Below are positions 1-10,964 of a stretch of 64,000 nt of DNA, in pieces. Location of the stretch: assembly GCF_002742265.1 (NCBI RefSeq), contig NZ_MDGL01000156.1, forward strand, positions 62,001 to 126,000, written 5' to 3'. Source of the stretch: Maribacter sp. 4G9. Lineage in GTDB: Bacteria; Bacteroidota; Bacteroidia; Flavobacteriales; Flavobacteriaceae. The notes under the pieces were generated by a model. It saw only the letters and a program-made list of their open reading frames with translations. It did not search any database and had not been told where the DNA came from. Positions within the stretch are counted from its first letter, which is position 1. Each line of letters opens with the position of its first letter. Made by a program: the position numbers and the translations under genes.

Positions 1-1190
<1,190 letters not shown>

Positions 1191-1287
1191 TTAATAAATT
1201 TGTTTGAAAATTGATGGATAAAGATACGAACGTTAGCACCACATTGCTAAAATGATTCTTTCTATTCCAGATAATATAACGATTTTT

Positions 1288-2415
1288 TTAAACTTCTGTG
1301 GATTGTTTTGAGGTTTTCTCGATCAACTTGAAAAAATCGTCAAAAAGATAGTCCGCATCATGGGGTCCAGGGCTTGCTTCCGGGTGATATTGTACGGAAA
1401 AGACATCCTTGTTTTTCATACGAATACCTGCCACGGTCTGATCATTTAGATGTACATGGGTGATTTCTAAATCCGTATTTGCTTCCGTTTCTTCCCGATT
1501 GATAGCGAACCCGTGGTTCTGGGAAGTGATTTCCCCTTTCCCTGTTAACAAATTTAAAATAGGATGGTTAATACCCCTGTGCCCGTTGTGCATTTTATAG
1601 GTTGATACCCCATTGGCCAGTGCGATTACCTGATGCCCTAAGCAGATTCCAAACAAGGGCCTATCCGTTTCAATGATTTCCTTGGCAACTGCGATGGCTT
1701 CTTTCAACGGTTCAGGATCTCCTGGACCGTTAGAAATAAAGTAGGCATCCGAATCCCAATCGGACATTTCAGCAAAAGTGGTGTTGTACGGAAATACCTT
1801 AATGTATGCTCCTCGTTTTTCTAAATTCCGAAGTATATTTCTCTTTATTCCAATATCCAAAGCCGCGATCTTGATTGGCGCGGAAGCATCTCCAAAAAAG
1901 TATGGTTCTTTGGTAGAAACTTTTGAGGCCAGTTCCAAGCCTTCCATACTGGGGACTTTTTCAAGTTGCTTCTTTAACTCGGGTATATTATCCACCTCAG
2001 TAGAAATGACGGCGTTCATCGCACCATTGTCCCGTATGTAACTGACCAACGCCCTTGTATCCACATCTGAGATCGCAAAAAGGTTGTTCCTATCCAAAAA
2101 TTCCTTTAGGCTTGCATCGGCTAAAGGACGGGAATATTCATAGCTAAAGTTTCTGCATATCAATCCGGCAATTTTTATTGTTTCGGATTCCACCTCATCT
2201 GAGTTTGTTCCGTAATTTCCAATATGGGCATTGGTTGTTACCATTAATTGCCCAAAATAAGAGGGGTCCGTAAAAATTTCCTGATATCCGGTCATACCAG
2301 TATTGAAACAGACTTCCCCAAAAGCGGTTCCATCTTTGTTTCCTACGGATTTTCCATAAAAAATGGTCCCGTCGGCTAATAAAATTAAAGCTTTCTTTTT
2401 GGCTTGATACTTCAT
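1288..2415 (-). CDS. carA: Carbamoyl-phosphate synthase small subunit
   Basis: Glutamine amidotransferase subunit (375 aa) that supplies ammonia to the large subunit CarB for pyrimidine and arginine synthesis. The N-terminal CarA domain (about 1-150) is followed by a class I glutaminase domain with the nucleophile in FGICLGHQ (Cys258) and the His/Glu pair in VQYHPEASPG (His344, Glu346). Full length for the family. carB is not in the window. The gene begins 39 bp past the terminator that closes the ribosomal cluster, so it is either served by read-through or by a promoter embedded in the AT-rich gap; I could not assign that promoter. Confidence 0.96.
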   Translation of the reverse strand: MKYQAKKKALILLADGTIFYGKSVGNKDGTAFGEVCFNTGMTGYQEIFTDPSYFGQLMVTTNAHIGNYGTNSDEVESETIKIAGLICRNFSYEYSRPLADASLKEFLDRNNLFAISDVDTRALVSYIRDNGAMNAVISTEVDNIPELKKQLEKVPSMEGLELASKVSTKEPYFFGDASAPIKIAALDIGIKRNILRNLEKRGAYIKVFPYNTTFAEMSDWDSDAYFISNGPGDPEPLKEAIAVAKEIIETDRPLFGICLGHQVIALANGVSTYKMHNGHRGINHPILNLLTGKGEITSQNHGFAINREETEANTDLEITHVHLNDQTVAGIRMKNKDVFSVQYHPEASPGPHDADYLFDDFFKLIEKTSKQSTEV

Positions 2416-2453
2416 GCTATTCCTTTACTTTTTATCCGTTCACAAAAAAACAT

Positions 2454-2486
2454 AAAAAAAGGATAGGCTGTAAGGCCTATCCTTTT
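2454..2486 (-). terminator. Intrinsic terminator closing the ribosomal cluster
   Basis: A perfect 12-bp inverted repeat (AAAAGGATAGGC, loop 2469-2474, GCCTATCCTTTT) lies between rplQ and carA. Read on the minus strand, the hairpin is followed by seven T residues (2454-2460 on the plus strand), the form expected of a Rho-independent terminator for the rplQ end of the operon. Confidence 0.85.
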
Positions 2487-2511
2487 ATAATTATCAATTT
2501 TTATTGACATT

Positions 2512-3099
2512 TTACTCTTTTGAATCATCCTCCTTTTTAACCTCGGCTTCAGGTTGTGATTCATTCTCCGGTTTTGCCTCAACTTCTGGAGCGGCTTCTT
2601 CGACAACTGTTTGCGTAACTTCAGTTTCGTCAGCTTTTGCAGCTTCAGAACCAGAACTTTTACCACCTCTTCTACTTCTTCTGGTGGACTTTTTCTTAGG
2701 CTTACCAGCGTTGTAAAGTTCATTGAAATCTACCAACTCGATCATTGCCATATCCGCGTTATCACCTAATCGGTTTCCTAGCTTGATAATCCTTGTGTAA
2801 CCACCTGGTCTATCCGCTACCTTTTCAGATACCACACTAAAAAGTTCGTTTACTGCATATTTATCGCGAAGGTTTTTGAAAACGATACGCCTATTGTGGG
2901 TACCCCTCTCGGCAGTTTGATTGTTTTCCGCCTTTGACTTTGTAATCAATGGCTCTACAAATTGCTTCAACGCCTTCGCCTTGGCTACGGTTGTATTAAT
3001 TCGCTTATGCTCGATCAAAGAACAAGCCATGTTTGCCAACATAGCCTTTCTATGGGCAGATTTTCTTCCTAAATGGTTAACTTTTTTTCCGTGTCTCAT
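2512..3099 (-). CDS. rplQ: 50S ribosomal protein L17 with long acidic tail
   Basis: L17 of the large ribosomal subunit, last gene of the alpha-operon block. The conserved core ([21 protein letters not shown] to about residue 120) is standard. Residues 120-195 form an extra tail that begins with a basic stretch ([15 protein letters not shown]) and then becomes Ala/Glu/Pro-rich and acidic to the end. The total of 195 aa compares with about 127 in E. coli; longer L17 tails are usual in Bacteroidota as far as I recall. The tail is low complexity and probably disordered. It is transcribed just after rpoA, with 74 bp between the genes. Confidence 0.96.
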   Translation of the reverse strand: MRHGKKVNHLGRKSAHRKAMLANMACSLIEHKRINTTVAKAKALKQFVEPLITKSKAENNQTAERGTHNRRIVFKNLRDKYAVNELFSVVSEKVADRPGGYTRIIKLGNRLGDNADMAMIELVDFNELYNAGKPKKKSTRRSRRGGKSSGSEAAKADETEVTQTVVEEAAPEVEAKPENESQPEAEVKKEDDSKE

Positions 3100-3173
3100 G
3101 TTATTACAGTATCATCTTGCTACCAAATCCCAATCCCTTTCATTTTGATGGAGGGAGAGCAAAATATGATTAA

Positions 3174-4166
3174 TTAATCCTTATCTAATTTATATTTTGA
3201 CAAATCCATACCAAAGCTTAGACCTTTGTTGATGACTAACTCCTCTAGCTCCGTCAATGATTTTTTTCCGAAGTTTCTGAACTTCATCAAATCGTTCTTG
3301 TTGAAGGAAACCAAATCCCCCAAAGTATCTACCTCAGCAGCCTTTAAACAGTTCAAGGCACGTACCGATAGATCCATATCGACCAATTTAGTCTTCAACA
3401 ATTGTCTCATATGCAACGATTCCTCATCATAGGTCTCTGTTTGCGCAATTTCATCTGCTTCAAGCGTAATACGCTCATCGGAGAACAACATGAAATGATG
3501 TATCAAGACCTTGGCTGCCTCGGTCAAAGCGTCCTTAGGATGAATGGAACCATCGGATACGATTTCGAAAATCAATTTTTCGTAGTCGGTCTTTTGTTCC
3601 ACACGATAGTTCTCGATACTATATTTTACATTCTTGATCGGTGTAAATATAGAATCCACAGCTATCGTACCAATTGGTGCCCCGGATTTCTTATTTTCCT
3701 CTGCCGGAACATATCCCCTGCCTTTATCTATGGTAATTTCCATGTTGATGCTGATCTTGGGATCCATATTGCAAATTACCAAGTCTGGATTCAGCACTTG
3801 ATAACCTGAAATGAATTTTTGGAAATCCCCAGCTGTCAACTGTTCCTTTCCACTTACTGAAATGGATACAACTTCAGCTTCCGAATCTTCTATTTGCTTC
3901 TTGAAACGAACTTGTTTCAAGTTCAGGATAATTTCGGTTACATCCTCTACAACACCCGAAATAACGGAGAACTCGTGTTCTACTTTATCTATCCTCACGG
4001 ATGTAATGGCATGGCCTTCCAAGGAAGAAAGCAACACCCTTCTAAGTGCATTCCCAACAGTTAATCCATAACCAGGCTCCAAAGGACGAAATTCGAATTT
4101 TCCTTCGAAGTCTGAGGAATCGATCATTATTACTTTATCGGGTTTCTGAAAATTAAATAATGCCAT
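3174..4166 (-). CDS. rpoA: DNA-directed RNA polymerase subunit alpha
   Basis: RNA polymerase alpha subunit (330 aa). The N-terminal dimerisation domain (about 1-230, with [20 protein letters not shown]) nucleates assembly of beta and beta-prime. The C-terminal domain (about 250-320, helix-hairpin-helix region [20 protein letters not shown]) contacts UP elements and activators. Placed between rpsD and rplQ as in the standard alpha operon. Confidence 0.98.
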   Translation of the reverse strand: MALFNFQKPDKVIMIDSSDFEGKFEFRPLEPGYGLTVGNALRRVLLSSLEGHAITSVRIDKVEHEFSVISGVVEDVTEIILNLKQVRFKKQIEDSEAEVVSISVSGKEQLTAGDFQKFISGYQVLNPDLVICNMDPKISINMEITIDKGRGYVPAEENKKSGAPIGTIAVDSIFTPIKNVKYSIENYRVEQKTDYEKLIFEIVSDGSIHPKDALTEAAKVLIHHFMLFSDERITLEADEIAQTETYDEESLHMRQLLKTKLVDMDLSVRALNCLKAAEVDTLGDLVSFNKNDLMKFRNFGKKSLTELEELVINKGLSFGMDLSKYKLDKD

Positions 4167-4185
4167 AATTGGATCAGTGTTGTTT

Positions 4186-4791
4186 TTATTTAGAATAAAG
4201 CTCGACGATTAATTGTTCTTTGATGTTTTCAGGAATCTGAAGTCTTTCAGGAACGGAAACAAATGTTCCCTCCTTCTTCTCACTGTTCCAAGTTATCCAT
4301 TCGTAAACACTACTGTTTGCCGAAAGGGAATCTTGAATGCTCTGTAAAGACTTGGATTTTTCCCTAACACCCACAACGTCACCTGCTTTTAATGTATAGG
4401 AAGGAATATTTACAATATCACCATTAACCGTAATATGTCTATGGGAAACCAGTTGTCTCGCGCCACTTCTAGATGGGGAAATTCCCATCCTAAACACCAC
4501 GTTGTCCAAGCGGCTTTCGCACAATTGCAAAAGAATCTCGCCCGTAACTCCCTCTTTTCTCTTAGCGGTTGCGAAAAGGTTTCTGAATTGCTTTTCTAGT
4601 ATACCGTAGGTATATTTAGCTTTTTGTTTTTCCATCAACTGAACGGAATACTCAGACTGCTTTCCTCTACGTCTGTTACTTCCGTGTTGTCCTGGAGGGT
4701 AATTTTTCTTTTCAAAGGACTTGTCGTCCCCGAATATCGCCTCACCAAATTTACGGGCGATTTTTGATTTAGGTCCTGTGTATCTTGCCAT
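4186..4791 (-). CDS. rpsD: 30S ribosomal protein S4
   Basis: Primary 16S rRNA-binding protein of the small subunit (201 aa). N-terminal S4 region [17 protein letters not shown] and the S4 RNA-binding fold around [20 protein letters not shown] are clear. No N-terminal zinc Cys cluster is present, so this is the zinc-independent form. In many bacteria S4 represses its own alpha operon; no such mRNA pseudoknot was identified here. It lies 19 bp before rpoA. Confidence 0.97.
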   Translation of the reverse strand: MARYTGPKSKIARKFGEAIFGDDKSFEKKNYPPGQHGSNRRRGKQSEYSVQLMEKQKAKYTYGILEKQFRNLFATAKRKEGVTGEILLQLCESRLDNVVFRMGISPSRSGARQLVSHRHITVNGDIVNIPSYTLKAGDVVGVREKSKSLQSIQDSLSANSSVYEWITWNSEKKEGTFVSVPERLQIPENIKEQLIVELYSK

Positions 4792-4884
4792 TTTCTAAAA
4801 TTATGAAGGTGGGATTATGAATTAAGGCTTATCCTTCGATAATCGTAATTACACCTTCGGTGAAATTTATTTATACTTGTTCGA

Positions 4885-5277
4885 TTAAACTCTTCTTCTT
4901 TTTGGAGGCCTACACCCATTGTGCGGCATTGGCGTAACGTCGATAATTTCAGTAACCTCGATTCCTGAATTGTGTATGGAACGTATAGCGGATTCCCTTC
5001 CATTTCCAGGCCCCTTAACATATACCTTCACTTTACGCAAACCTGCTTCATGTGCAACTTTTGAACAATCTTCAGCTGCAACCTGAGCCGCATATGGGGT
5101 ATTCTTCTTGGAGCCCCTAAATCCCAATTTACCTGCTGATGACCAAGAAATAACATCACCCTTCTTATTCGTCAAAGAAATGATAATATTATTGAATGAA
5201 GCATTTATGTGTGCCTCTCCCACGGAATCAACAATAACTTTACGCTTTTTAACTACTTTCGTATTTGCCTTTGCCAT
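4885..5277 (-). CDS. rpsK: 30S ribosomal protein S11
   Basis: S11 of the small-subunit platform (130 aa), with the conserved [13 protein letters not shown]-terminus and the [12 protein letters not shown] motif. The start ATG is at 5275-5277 and is preceded in the mRNA by four degenerate heptanucleotides plus one AT-rich heptad, listed separately, rather than by a Shine-Dalgarno sequence. The 112-bp gap to rpsM is larger than most gaps in the cluster. Confidence 0.97.
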   Translation of the reverse strand: MAKANTKVVKKRKVIVDSVGEAHINASFNNIIISLTNKKGDVISWSSAGKLGFRGSKKNTPYAAQVAAEDCSKVAHEAGLRKVKVYVKGPGNGRESAIRSIHNSGIEVTEIIDVTPMPHNGCRPPKRRRV

Positions 5278-5284
5278 ATTAAAT

Positions 5285-5312
5285 TTTAGTTTCTAGTTGT
5301 TAGTTTTTAGTT
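5285..5312 (-). repeat. Four degenerate 7-bp tandem repeats in the rpsK leader
   Basis: On the minus strand the sequence reads AACTAAA, AACTAAC, AACTAGA, AACTAAA, four consecutive heptads. They are followed by one more heptad-length block (ATTTAAT) and then the rpsK ATG, so the repeat register runs exactly to the start codon. The unit is related to the TAGTTGT tract at 53279-53337. Confidence 0.7.
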
Positions 5313-5389
5313 ATTGGAATCCTAGACTTTTACATTTCAAACAGATTCTTCTAACGTCTAAATACTAATGACTACTATTCTATTTCTTA

Positions 5390-5764
5390 TTATTTAGTAG
5401 CTTTCTTCTTGTTAGCAACTGTTTTTCTCTTACCTTTTCTTGTCCTAGAGTTATTCTTGGTACGTTGGCCTCTTAATGGTAAGCCAGATCTATGACGTAT
5501 ACCTCTGTAACATCCAATATCCATTAATCGCTTAATATTCAATTGAATTTCTGAACGTAACTCACCTTCAATTGTATAGAAAGAAACGGCTTCCCTAATA
5601 CGACCTATTTCATCATCGTTCCAGTCAGAAACCTTTGTATCTTCACTAACTTGGGCCCTCCCCAAAATTTCCTTGGCCCTGCTTCTTCCTATTCCGTAAA
5701 TGTAGGTCAAGGCGATTACGCCCCTCTTTTGTTTTGGTATATCTATACCCGCGATTCTTGCCAT
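5390..5764 (-). CDS. rpsM: 30S ribosomal protein S13
   Basis: Small-subunit head protein contacting 23S rRNA and the P-site tRNA (124 aa). It opens with [20 protein letters not shown] and has the conserved [16 protein letters not shown] segment and a basic Lys-rich tail reaching the P site. It follows rpmJ by 2 bp, the usual rpmJ-rpsM-rpsK-rpsD order. Confidence 0.97.
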   Translation of the reverse strand: MARIAGIDIPKQKRGVIALTYIYGIGRSRAKEILGRAQVSEDTKVSDWNDDEIGRIREAVSFYTIEGELRSEIQLNIKRLMDIGCYRGIRHRSGLPLRGQRTKNNSRTRKGKRKTVANKKKATK

Positions 5765-5766
5765 AA

Positions 5767-5883
5767 CTACCCTTGTCTTTGTTTAAATCTAGGATTCTTT
5801 TTGTTGATTACGTACAATCTGCCTTTTCTGCGAACAATCTTGCAGTCGGCACTTCTCTTTTTTACTGATGCTCTTACTTTCAT
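5767..5883 (-). CDS. rpmJ: 50S ribosomal protein L36 (zinc-ligand-poor form)
   Basis: A 38-residue open frame reading [19 protein letters not shown] and ending NPRFKQRQG, recognisably L36. The classical zinc-ribbon ligands are mostly lost: the CDKC-type pair is reduced to SADC, and the Cys before ENP and the His in the KHKQ position are replaced (NKKNP, RFKQ). It is therefore a C-minus type L36 that should not hold zinc. Start ATG at 5881-5883 and stop at 5767-5769, 2 bp before rpsM. Confidence 0.95.
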   Translation of the reverse strand: MKVRASVKKRSADCKIVRRKGRLYVINKKNPRFKQRQG

Positions 5884-5976
5884 GTGTTAGTCTTTATTAT
5901 CTCTATTGTCACATGTAACCTCCTTTAACCAAGCCTAAAATTGAGCTAAGAAAATAGTAGGTTTCATCTTACTGTC

Positions 5977-6192
5977 TTAGTATCTATAAGTAATTCTTGC
6001 TTTACTAAGGTCGTACGGACTCATTTCCAATTTAACCTTGTCTCCAGGCAACAACTTTATATAATGCATGCGCATCTTACCTGAAATGTGCGCCGTAACT
6101 ACATGTCCATTTTCTAATTCCACCCTGAACATTGCATTGGACAATGCTTCAATAATGGATCCATCTTGTTCTATCGCTGCTTGTTTAGCCAT
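5977..6192 (-). CDS. infA: Translation initiation factor IF-1
   Basis: A 71-aa OB-fold factor that occupies the ribosomal A site during initiation. Family residues [21 protein letters not shown] and the C-terminal [14 protein letters not shown] are intact. It sits 3 bp after secY on the same strand and before rpmJ. There is no map or adk gene between secY and infA, unlike many bacteria. Confidence 0.97.
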   Translation of the reverse strand: MAKQAAIEQDGSIIEALSNAMFRVELENGHVVTAHISGKMRMHYIKLLPGDKVKLEMSPYDLSKARITYRY

Positions 6193-6195
6193 AAA

Positions 6196-7539
6196 CTATG
6201 CTACTTTTCTATTTTTTCCGGTTTTCATCAATCCGTCATAATGCCTATTCAAAAGGTATGAATTCACCTGTTGTACAGTATCAATTGCCACACCTACCAT
6301 AATCAACAAAGAGGTACCACCGTAAAAAAGCGCCCATCCAGCCTGTACATCCAATAATTTCACCACAATTGCCGGTAAAACGGCCAGCAAAGCTAAAAAT
6401 ATAGATCCAGGTAACGTAATTAAAGACATTATTTTATCTAAATAATCACCAGTTTCCTTTCCAGGTCTAATTCCTGGAATAAAACCGCCACTACGTTTCA
6501 AATCATCTGCCATCTTATTGGTAGGTACGGTAATAGCTGTATAGAAATAGGTAAATATGATAATAAGGAAGGCGAACAATAAATTATAGGCCCATCCAAA
6601 AATATCGGCAAATTGTACTTGCATCCACTGACCAAACGACGTATCGTCAAAAGATTGACCTATCAAGCCAGGAACGAACATAATAGCCTGTGCGAAAATT
6701 ATGGGCATTACTCCTGAAGCATTAAGCTTTAAGGGGATATATTGCCTAGCTCCCATCACATTTTTTTCATAGCCACCAGATGCCGTTCTCCTAGCATACT
6801 GTACAGGTATTTGGCGCGTTGCCATAACCAACAGAACACTGGCCAAAATTACCAGGAACCATACGATTACCTCAATTAGTATGAACATTAATCCTCCATT
6901 ATTGTTGGTTGTCCTTGAAACGAATTCCTGAACAAATGACTGTGGCATGGTCGCTATAATGCCTATCATTATCAATAATGAGATACCGTTACCAATACCT
7001 TTATCCGTAATCTTTTCTCCCAACCACATTGCAAAGACACAGCCCGATACCAATATGATTACCGCTGGTATCATAAAGTCCAATCCCTTCCCAAGTACAA
7101 AAGCGGTATCAGGAACACCAAATGCCCCTAAACCGTATAGGTAAGCAGGAGCTTGAACAATAGAAATACCAATGGTCAACCAGCGTGTAATTTGATTGAT
7201 TGTCTTCCTACCACTCTCTCCCTCCTTTTGTAATTTTTGCAGGTAAGGAATTGCAATACCCATTAATTGGACTACGATTGAGGCCGATATATATGGCATG
7301 ATACCCAAAGCGAATATGGAAGCATTGGCGAAAGCCCCTCCCGTAAATGCATTTAAAAGACCAAAAATACCTTGGTCCGTACCATCAGCCAATCCGCCCA
7401 ACTGCGTGGAATCTATACCGGGAAGAACAATTTGACAACCAAATCTATAAACCAATAGAAGGCCTAGAGTTATAATAATTCTATTCCTAAGCTCTTCTAT
7501 CTTCCAAATATTGGATATTGTATCGATAAATTTCTTCAT
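6196..7539 (-). CDS. secY: Preprotein translocase subunit SecY
   Basis: The protein-conducting channel subunit of the inner-membrane Sec translocon (447 aa). About ten hydrophobic transmembrane segments are visible. Hallmarks include GLLLVYRFGCQIVLPGID in TM1, LGIMPYISASIVVQLM and the cytoplasmic loop YARRTASGG, plus the late GIRPGKETGDYLD segment. It carries the exported and membrane proteome, including the lipoproteins and SusC/D proteins of this window. Located after rplO as in other spc operons. Confidence 0.98.
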   Translation of the reverse strand: MKKFIDTISNIWKIEELRNRIIITLGLLLVYRFGCQIVLPGIDSTQLGGLADGTDQGIFGLLNAFTGGAFANASIFALGIMPYISASIVVQLMGIAIPYLQKLQKEGESGRKTINQITRWLTIGISIVQAPAYLYGLGAFGVPDTAFVLGKGLDFMIPAVIILVSGCVFAMWLGEKITDKGIGNGISLLIMIGIIATMPQSFVQEFVSRTTNNNGGLMFILIEVIVWFLVILASVLLVMATRQIPVQYARRTASGGYEKNVMGARQYIPLKLNASGVMPIIFAQAIMFVPGLIGQSFDDTSFGQWMQVQFADIFGWAYNLLFAFLIIIFTYFYTAITVPTNKMADDLKRSGGFIPGIRPGKETGDYLDKIMSLITLPGSIFLALLAVLPAIVVKLLDVQAGWALFYGGTSLLIMVGVAIDTVQQVNSYLLNRHYDGLMKTGKNRKVA

Positions 7540-7553
7540 GTTCCCACTTATAC

Positions 7554-8006
7554 TTATAAACTTATTGCTTCACCACCCGCAGCTTCAATAGCAGCTTTTG
7601 CCGAAGCAGTAAATTTATGTACAGATACTTTAAGGGCAGTTTTTATTTCACCACCTCCTAAAATCTTAACCAAATCGTTTTTACCCACGGCACCTATCTC
7701 CACTAGGGTGACAAAGGAAACTGTATCCTTAATTACTTTGGCATCTACAAGCTCCTGCAATTTATCAAGGTTAATTCCTTTATATTCCTTTCTGTTAATA
7801 TTGGTAAAACCAAACTTGGGAACTCGTCTTTGCAATGGCATTTGTCCTCCTTCAAATCCGATTTTCTTTGAGTAACCAGATCTAGATTTTGCACCTTTAT
7901 GCCCTCTAGCAGCTGTGCCTCCCTTTCCAGAGCCTTGTCCTCTACCTAAACGTTTACCATCCCTATTTACGGAACCTTCTGCAGGTTTTAGATTACTTAA
8001 GTTCAT
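7554..8006 (-). CDS. rplO: 50S ribosomal protein L15
   Basis: Large-subunit assembly protein (150 aa). The Gly/Arg-rich N-terminus (RLGRGQGSGKGGTAARGHKG) and GFEGGQMPLQRRVPKFGF motif identify L15. It lies between rpmD and secY with short gaps. Confidence 0.97.
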   Translation of the reverse strand: MNLSNLKPAEGSVNRDGKRLGRGQGSGKGGTAARGHKGAKSRSGYSKKIGFEGGQMPLQRRVPKFGFTNINRKEYKGINLDKLQELVDAKVIKDTVSFVTLVEIGAVGKNDLVKILGGGEIKTALKVSVHKFTASAKAAIEAAGGEAISL

Positions 8007-8017
8007 TATATAGATAT

Positions 8018-8197
8018 TTAAGCTTCTTCAGTTGAAACTAAATGTTTAACTTTATTTATCATTCCAAGAATATTAGGTGTTGCATCATGCTCCACAACCT
8101 GACCTATCCTTTTTAGTCCAAGAGCCGCCAAAGTCCTTTTCTGGTTCTGAGGTTTTTTAATACCGCTCTTCACTTGTTTTACTTTAATCTTTGCCAT
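8018..8197 (-). CDS. rpmD: 50S ribosomal protein L30
   Basis: A 59-residue frame between rpsE and rplO. It starts MAKIKVKQVKSGIKKPQNQK and contains TLAALGLKRIGQVVEHDATP, the L30 signature, then a short acidic end (VSTEEA). Start ATG is at 8195-8197 and stop TAA at 8018-8020; the gaps to its neighbours are 11 bp on each side. Confidence 0.95.
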   Translation of the reverse strand: MAKIKVKQVKSGIKKPQNQKRTLAALGLKRIGQVVEHDATPNILGMINKVKHLVSTEEA

Positions 8198-8208
8198 AAT
8201 AAACTCTC

Positions 8209-8733
8209 TTAACCTTTAAATACCTTCTCCAAGGAAATCCCTCGTTGTTCTGAAATTGTCTTGGCGTCCCTTAATTGCAATAAAGCGTCAAATGTTGCCT
8301 TTACCACATTATGCGGGTTAGAAGACCCTTGAGATTTAGATAATACATCATGTACACCAACGGCTTCCAATACGGCTCTTACAGCTCCACCGGCTATTAC
8401 TCCGGTACCATGCGAAGCTGGCTGTATATAAACACGTGCTCCACCATATTTACCCTTTTGCTCATGTGGCAAGGTACCTTTGTTCAGGGGAATGCGAATC
8501 AAGTTCTTTTTTCCGTCTTCGATTGCCTTTGCGATTGCCGTTGCAACTTCTTTAGACTTTCCAAGACCATGACCTACAACACCATTCTCATCACCAACAA
8601 CTACTATAGCAGAAAAACCAAATGCCCTACCACCTTTCGTAACTTTGGTAACACGCTGAACGCCTACCAATCTATCTTTTAAATCTAAACCCCCTGGTTT
8701 GACTGTTTCTACGTTTTTGTACTTTTGGAACAT
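8209..8733 (-). CDS. rpsE: 30S ribosomal protein S5
   Basis: Small-subunit accuracy and mRNA-entry protein (174 aa). The double-stranded-RNA-binding-like N-terminal part contains [21 protein letters not shown] and the loop [13 protein letters not shown]; the C-terminal part has [20 protein letters not shown]. Complete, in the normal rplR-rpsE-rpmD order. Confidence 0.97.
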   Translation of the reverse strand: MFQKYKNVETVKPGGLDLKDRLVGVQRVTKVTKGGRAFGFSAIVVVGDENGVVGHGLGKSKEVATAIAKAIEDGKKNLIRIPLNKGTLPHEQKGKYGGARVYIQPASHGTGVIAGGAVRAVLEAVGVHDVLSKSQGSSNPHNVVKATFDALLQLRDAKTISEQRGISLEKVFKG

Positions 8734-8742
8734 ACCTTTTAT

Positions 8743-9099
8743 TTAGAATTTTAAACCTGCTTCCCTTGCACCATCGGCCAAGGACTTTACCCTACCATGG
8801 TAGAGATTTCCACCCCTATCAAATGCAACCTTTTCTATTCCGGCAGCCTTTGACTTTTCTGCTATGGCCTTTCCTACCAAAGCGGCAATCTCGGTCTTGT
8901 TTCCCTTTGTGGAAGCTATATCCTTATCCCTTGAGGAAGCGGCCGCCAAAGTAACTCCTTTTTCATCGTCTATCAACTGCGCATAGATTTCACTGTTACT
9001 TCTAAAAACTGACAATCTTGGCCTTTCGGCGGTCCCATTGGAAACCTTACGGATTCTCCTTCGAATTCTATACTTTCTTTGTGTTTTTGATAATCCCAT
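8743..9099 (-). CDS. rplR: 50S ribosomal protein L18
   Basis: 5S rRNA-binding protein of the central protuberance (118 aa). The basic N-terminus ([20 protein letters not shown]), the [18 protein letters not shown] strand and the C-terminal [19 protein letters not shown] segment are conserved. Confidence 0.97.
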   Translation of the reverse strand: MGLSKTQRKYRIRRRIRKVSNGTAERPRLSVFRSNSEIYAQLIDDEKGVTLAAASSRDKDIASTKGNKTEIAALVGKAIAEKSKAAGIEKVAFDRGGNLYHGRVKSLADGAREAGLKF

Positions 9100-9109
9100 A
9101 ATACTTTTA

Positions 9110-9652
9110 TTAAGCCGATTTACCTGCTTTTCTTCTTAATTGTTCACCAACAAATTTGACCCCTTTACCTTTGTAGGGTTCAGGCTTACGGAAGGATCTA
9201 ATCTTCGCCGCTATGTGCCCAACCAACTGCTTGTCGTGAGAAGTTAATTTAACTATAGGGTTCTTTCCTTTTTCCGAAATTGTTTCGACCTTAACCTCAG
9301 GGGCTAGATTAAAAACGATATTGTGCGAAAAACCTAAGGCCAAATCCAGTTTTTGACCTTGATTACTGGCACGGTAACCTACACCTACCAATTCCAACTC
9401 CTTGGTCCATCCTTGGGAAACCCCTTTGACCATATTCAATATCAAAGCTCGGTAAAGACCGTGTTTTGCTTTATGCTCCTTAGAATCAGATGGTCTTGTT
9501 ACCCAAGCTTGCCCGTCTTCTATTTTAACTTCGACACCAGAGAAATCTTGGGTCAATTCTCCCAACTTACCTTTTACGGTAATTTCGTTGTCCCTGACCT
9601 CTATGGTTACTCCTTCTGGAATCGCTATCGGATTATTTCCTATTCTAGACAT
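9110..9652 (-). CDS. rplF: 50S ribosomal protein L6
   Basis: Large-subunit protein near the factor-binding site (180 aa) with the usual duplicated fold. It begins [15 protein letters not shown] and ends with the [20 protein letters not shown] signature. Gap of 10 bp to rplR and 20 bp from rpsH. Confidence 0.97.
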   Translation of the reverse strand: MSRIGNNPIAIPEGVTIEVRDNEITVKGKLGELTQDFSGVEVKIEDGQAWVTRPSDSKEHKAKHGLYRALILNMVKGVSQGWTKELELVGVGYRASNQGQKLDLALGFSHNIVFNLAPEVKVETISEKGKNPIVKLTSHDKQLVGHIAAKIRSFRKPEPYKGKGVKFVGEQLRRKAGKSA

Positions 9653-9672
9653 CTTCTAACTCTTTAATTCTA

Positions 9673-10071
9673 TTAATATACGTAGCATAAAACCTCACCA
9701 CCAACATTCTCAGCCTTGGCTTGCTTACTTGTCATTACACCATGCGACGTTGAGACAATTGCAATACCCAATCCATTAAGGACCCTAGGCAAATTATCGT
9801 TAGAGGAGTATTTTCTTAAACCAGGCTTACTGATACGTTGTATCTTTTTAATTACAGGTTCCTTCGTCACCTTATCATATTTCAAGGCTATTTTAATGGT
9901 ACCCTGAACCTTGTCCTCCTCAAACTTGTAACTTAAAATATACCCTTGATCGAATAATATTTTAGTAATTTCCTTTTTTAGATTGGACGCTGGGATTTCA
10001 ACAACCCTGTGCCCTGCCCTACTTGCGTTCCTAACTCTCGTTAAATAATCTGCTATAGTATCTGTTACCAT
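9673..10071 (-). CDS. rpsH: 30S ribosomal protein S8
   Basis: 16S rRNA central-domain binder (132 aa) starting [20 protein letters not shown] and ending with the conserved [20 protein letters not shown] region. In E. coli S8 is the feedback repressor of the spc operon; whether that holds here cannot be judged. A 68-bp gap separates it from rpsN upstream. Confidence 0.97.
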   Translation of the reverse strand: MVTDTIADYLTRVRNASRAGHRVVEIPASNLKKEITKILFDQGYILSYKFEEDKVQGTIKIALKYDKVTKEPVIKKIQRISKPGLRKYSSNDNLPRVLNGLGIAIVSTSHGVMTSKQAKAENVGGEVLCYVY

Positions 10072-10139
10072 TTATATATAATTCGGTGACGGTTTTTAGC
10101 TTCATGCTAAACCTGAAACCAGTTATTAATCCTATTATT

Positions 10140-10409
10140 CTACCAGCTGGCCTTTTTAACACCGGGTATCAAACCTTGGTTTGCCATTTCCCTGAACATT
10201 ACCCGAGAGATTCCAAAAGTCCTCATGTAACCTTTTGGTCTTCCAGTTAGCTTGCATCTATTGTGCATACGTACTGGAGAGGCATTTTTTGGCAATTTCT
10301 GTAATGCCTCATAATCGCCAGCTTCCTTTAAAGCTTTGCGTTTTTCAGCATATTTAGCTACAGTCTTCGCCCTTTTTCTCTCGCGGGCCTTCATTGATTC
10401 TTTAGCCAT
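10140..10409 (-). CDS. rpsN: 30S ribosomal protein S14 (zinc-free long form)
   Basis: S14 of 89 residues. It is the long C-minus type: the zinc CxxC pairs of the short form are absent and the N-terminal helix [18 protein letters not shown] is extended. The C-terminal [20 protein letters not shown] motif is conserved. It lies 1 bp after rplE. Confidence 0.97.
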   Translation of the reverse strand: MAKESMKARERKRAKTVAKYAEKRKALKEAGDYEALQKLPKNASPVRMHNRCKLTGRPKGYMRTFGISRVMFREMANQGLIPGVKKASW

Positions 10410-10410
10410 T

Positions 10411-10962
10411 CTAGTTCTTTTTAAAAGGTAATCCTAATTCTGTTAATAATGATTTTGCTTCCTTGTCTGTTTCGGCAGAGGTAACAAATGTCACGTCCAT
10501 CCCGTTAATTCTATTGATTTTATCAATATTGATCTCTGGGAAGATAATCTGTTCTGTAATTCCAAGGTTATAATTACCGCGTCCATCAAAACCGGTAGCC
10601 TTGATACCTTGAAAATCCCTAACCCTAGGAAGTGCAGAAGTAACCAACCTATCCAAAAATTCGTACATACGATCTCCTCGTAATGTAACCTTGGCTCCAA
10701 TTGGCATTCCTTTTCTTAGTTTAAAAGCAGCAACGTCCTTCTTAGAAATTGTTGCTACAGCTTTTTGACCTGTAATCATAGTCATCTCGTCCACAGCATG
10801 GTCAATAAGCTTTTTATCGGCAACAGCGGCACCAACACCTCTACTTACCACAATTTTTTCCAATTTTGGAACTTGCATTACGTTTTTGTAACCAAATTCT
10901 TCGGTCAAGGCCGCTATAACACGGTCCTTATATTCTTTCTTTAATCTTGCAACGTAAGCCAT
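10411..10962 (-). CDS. rplE: 50S ribosomal protein L5
   Basis: 5S rRNA-binding protein (183 aa). Conserved segments are [34 protein letters not shown] and [18 protein letters not shown]. Located between rplX and rpsN with 2- and 1-bp gaps, indicating translational coupling. Confidence 0.97.
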   Translation of the reverse strand: MAYVARLKKEYKDRVIAALTEEFGYKNVMQVPKLEKIVVSRGVGAAVADKKLIDHAVDEMTMITGQKAVATISKKDVAAFKLRKGMPIGAKVTLRGDRMYEFLDRLVTSALPRVRDFQGIKATGFDGRGNYNLGITEQIIFPEINIDKINRINGMDVTFVTSAETDKEAKSLLTELGLPFKKN

Positions 10963-10964
10963 AA

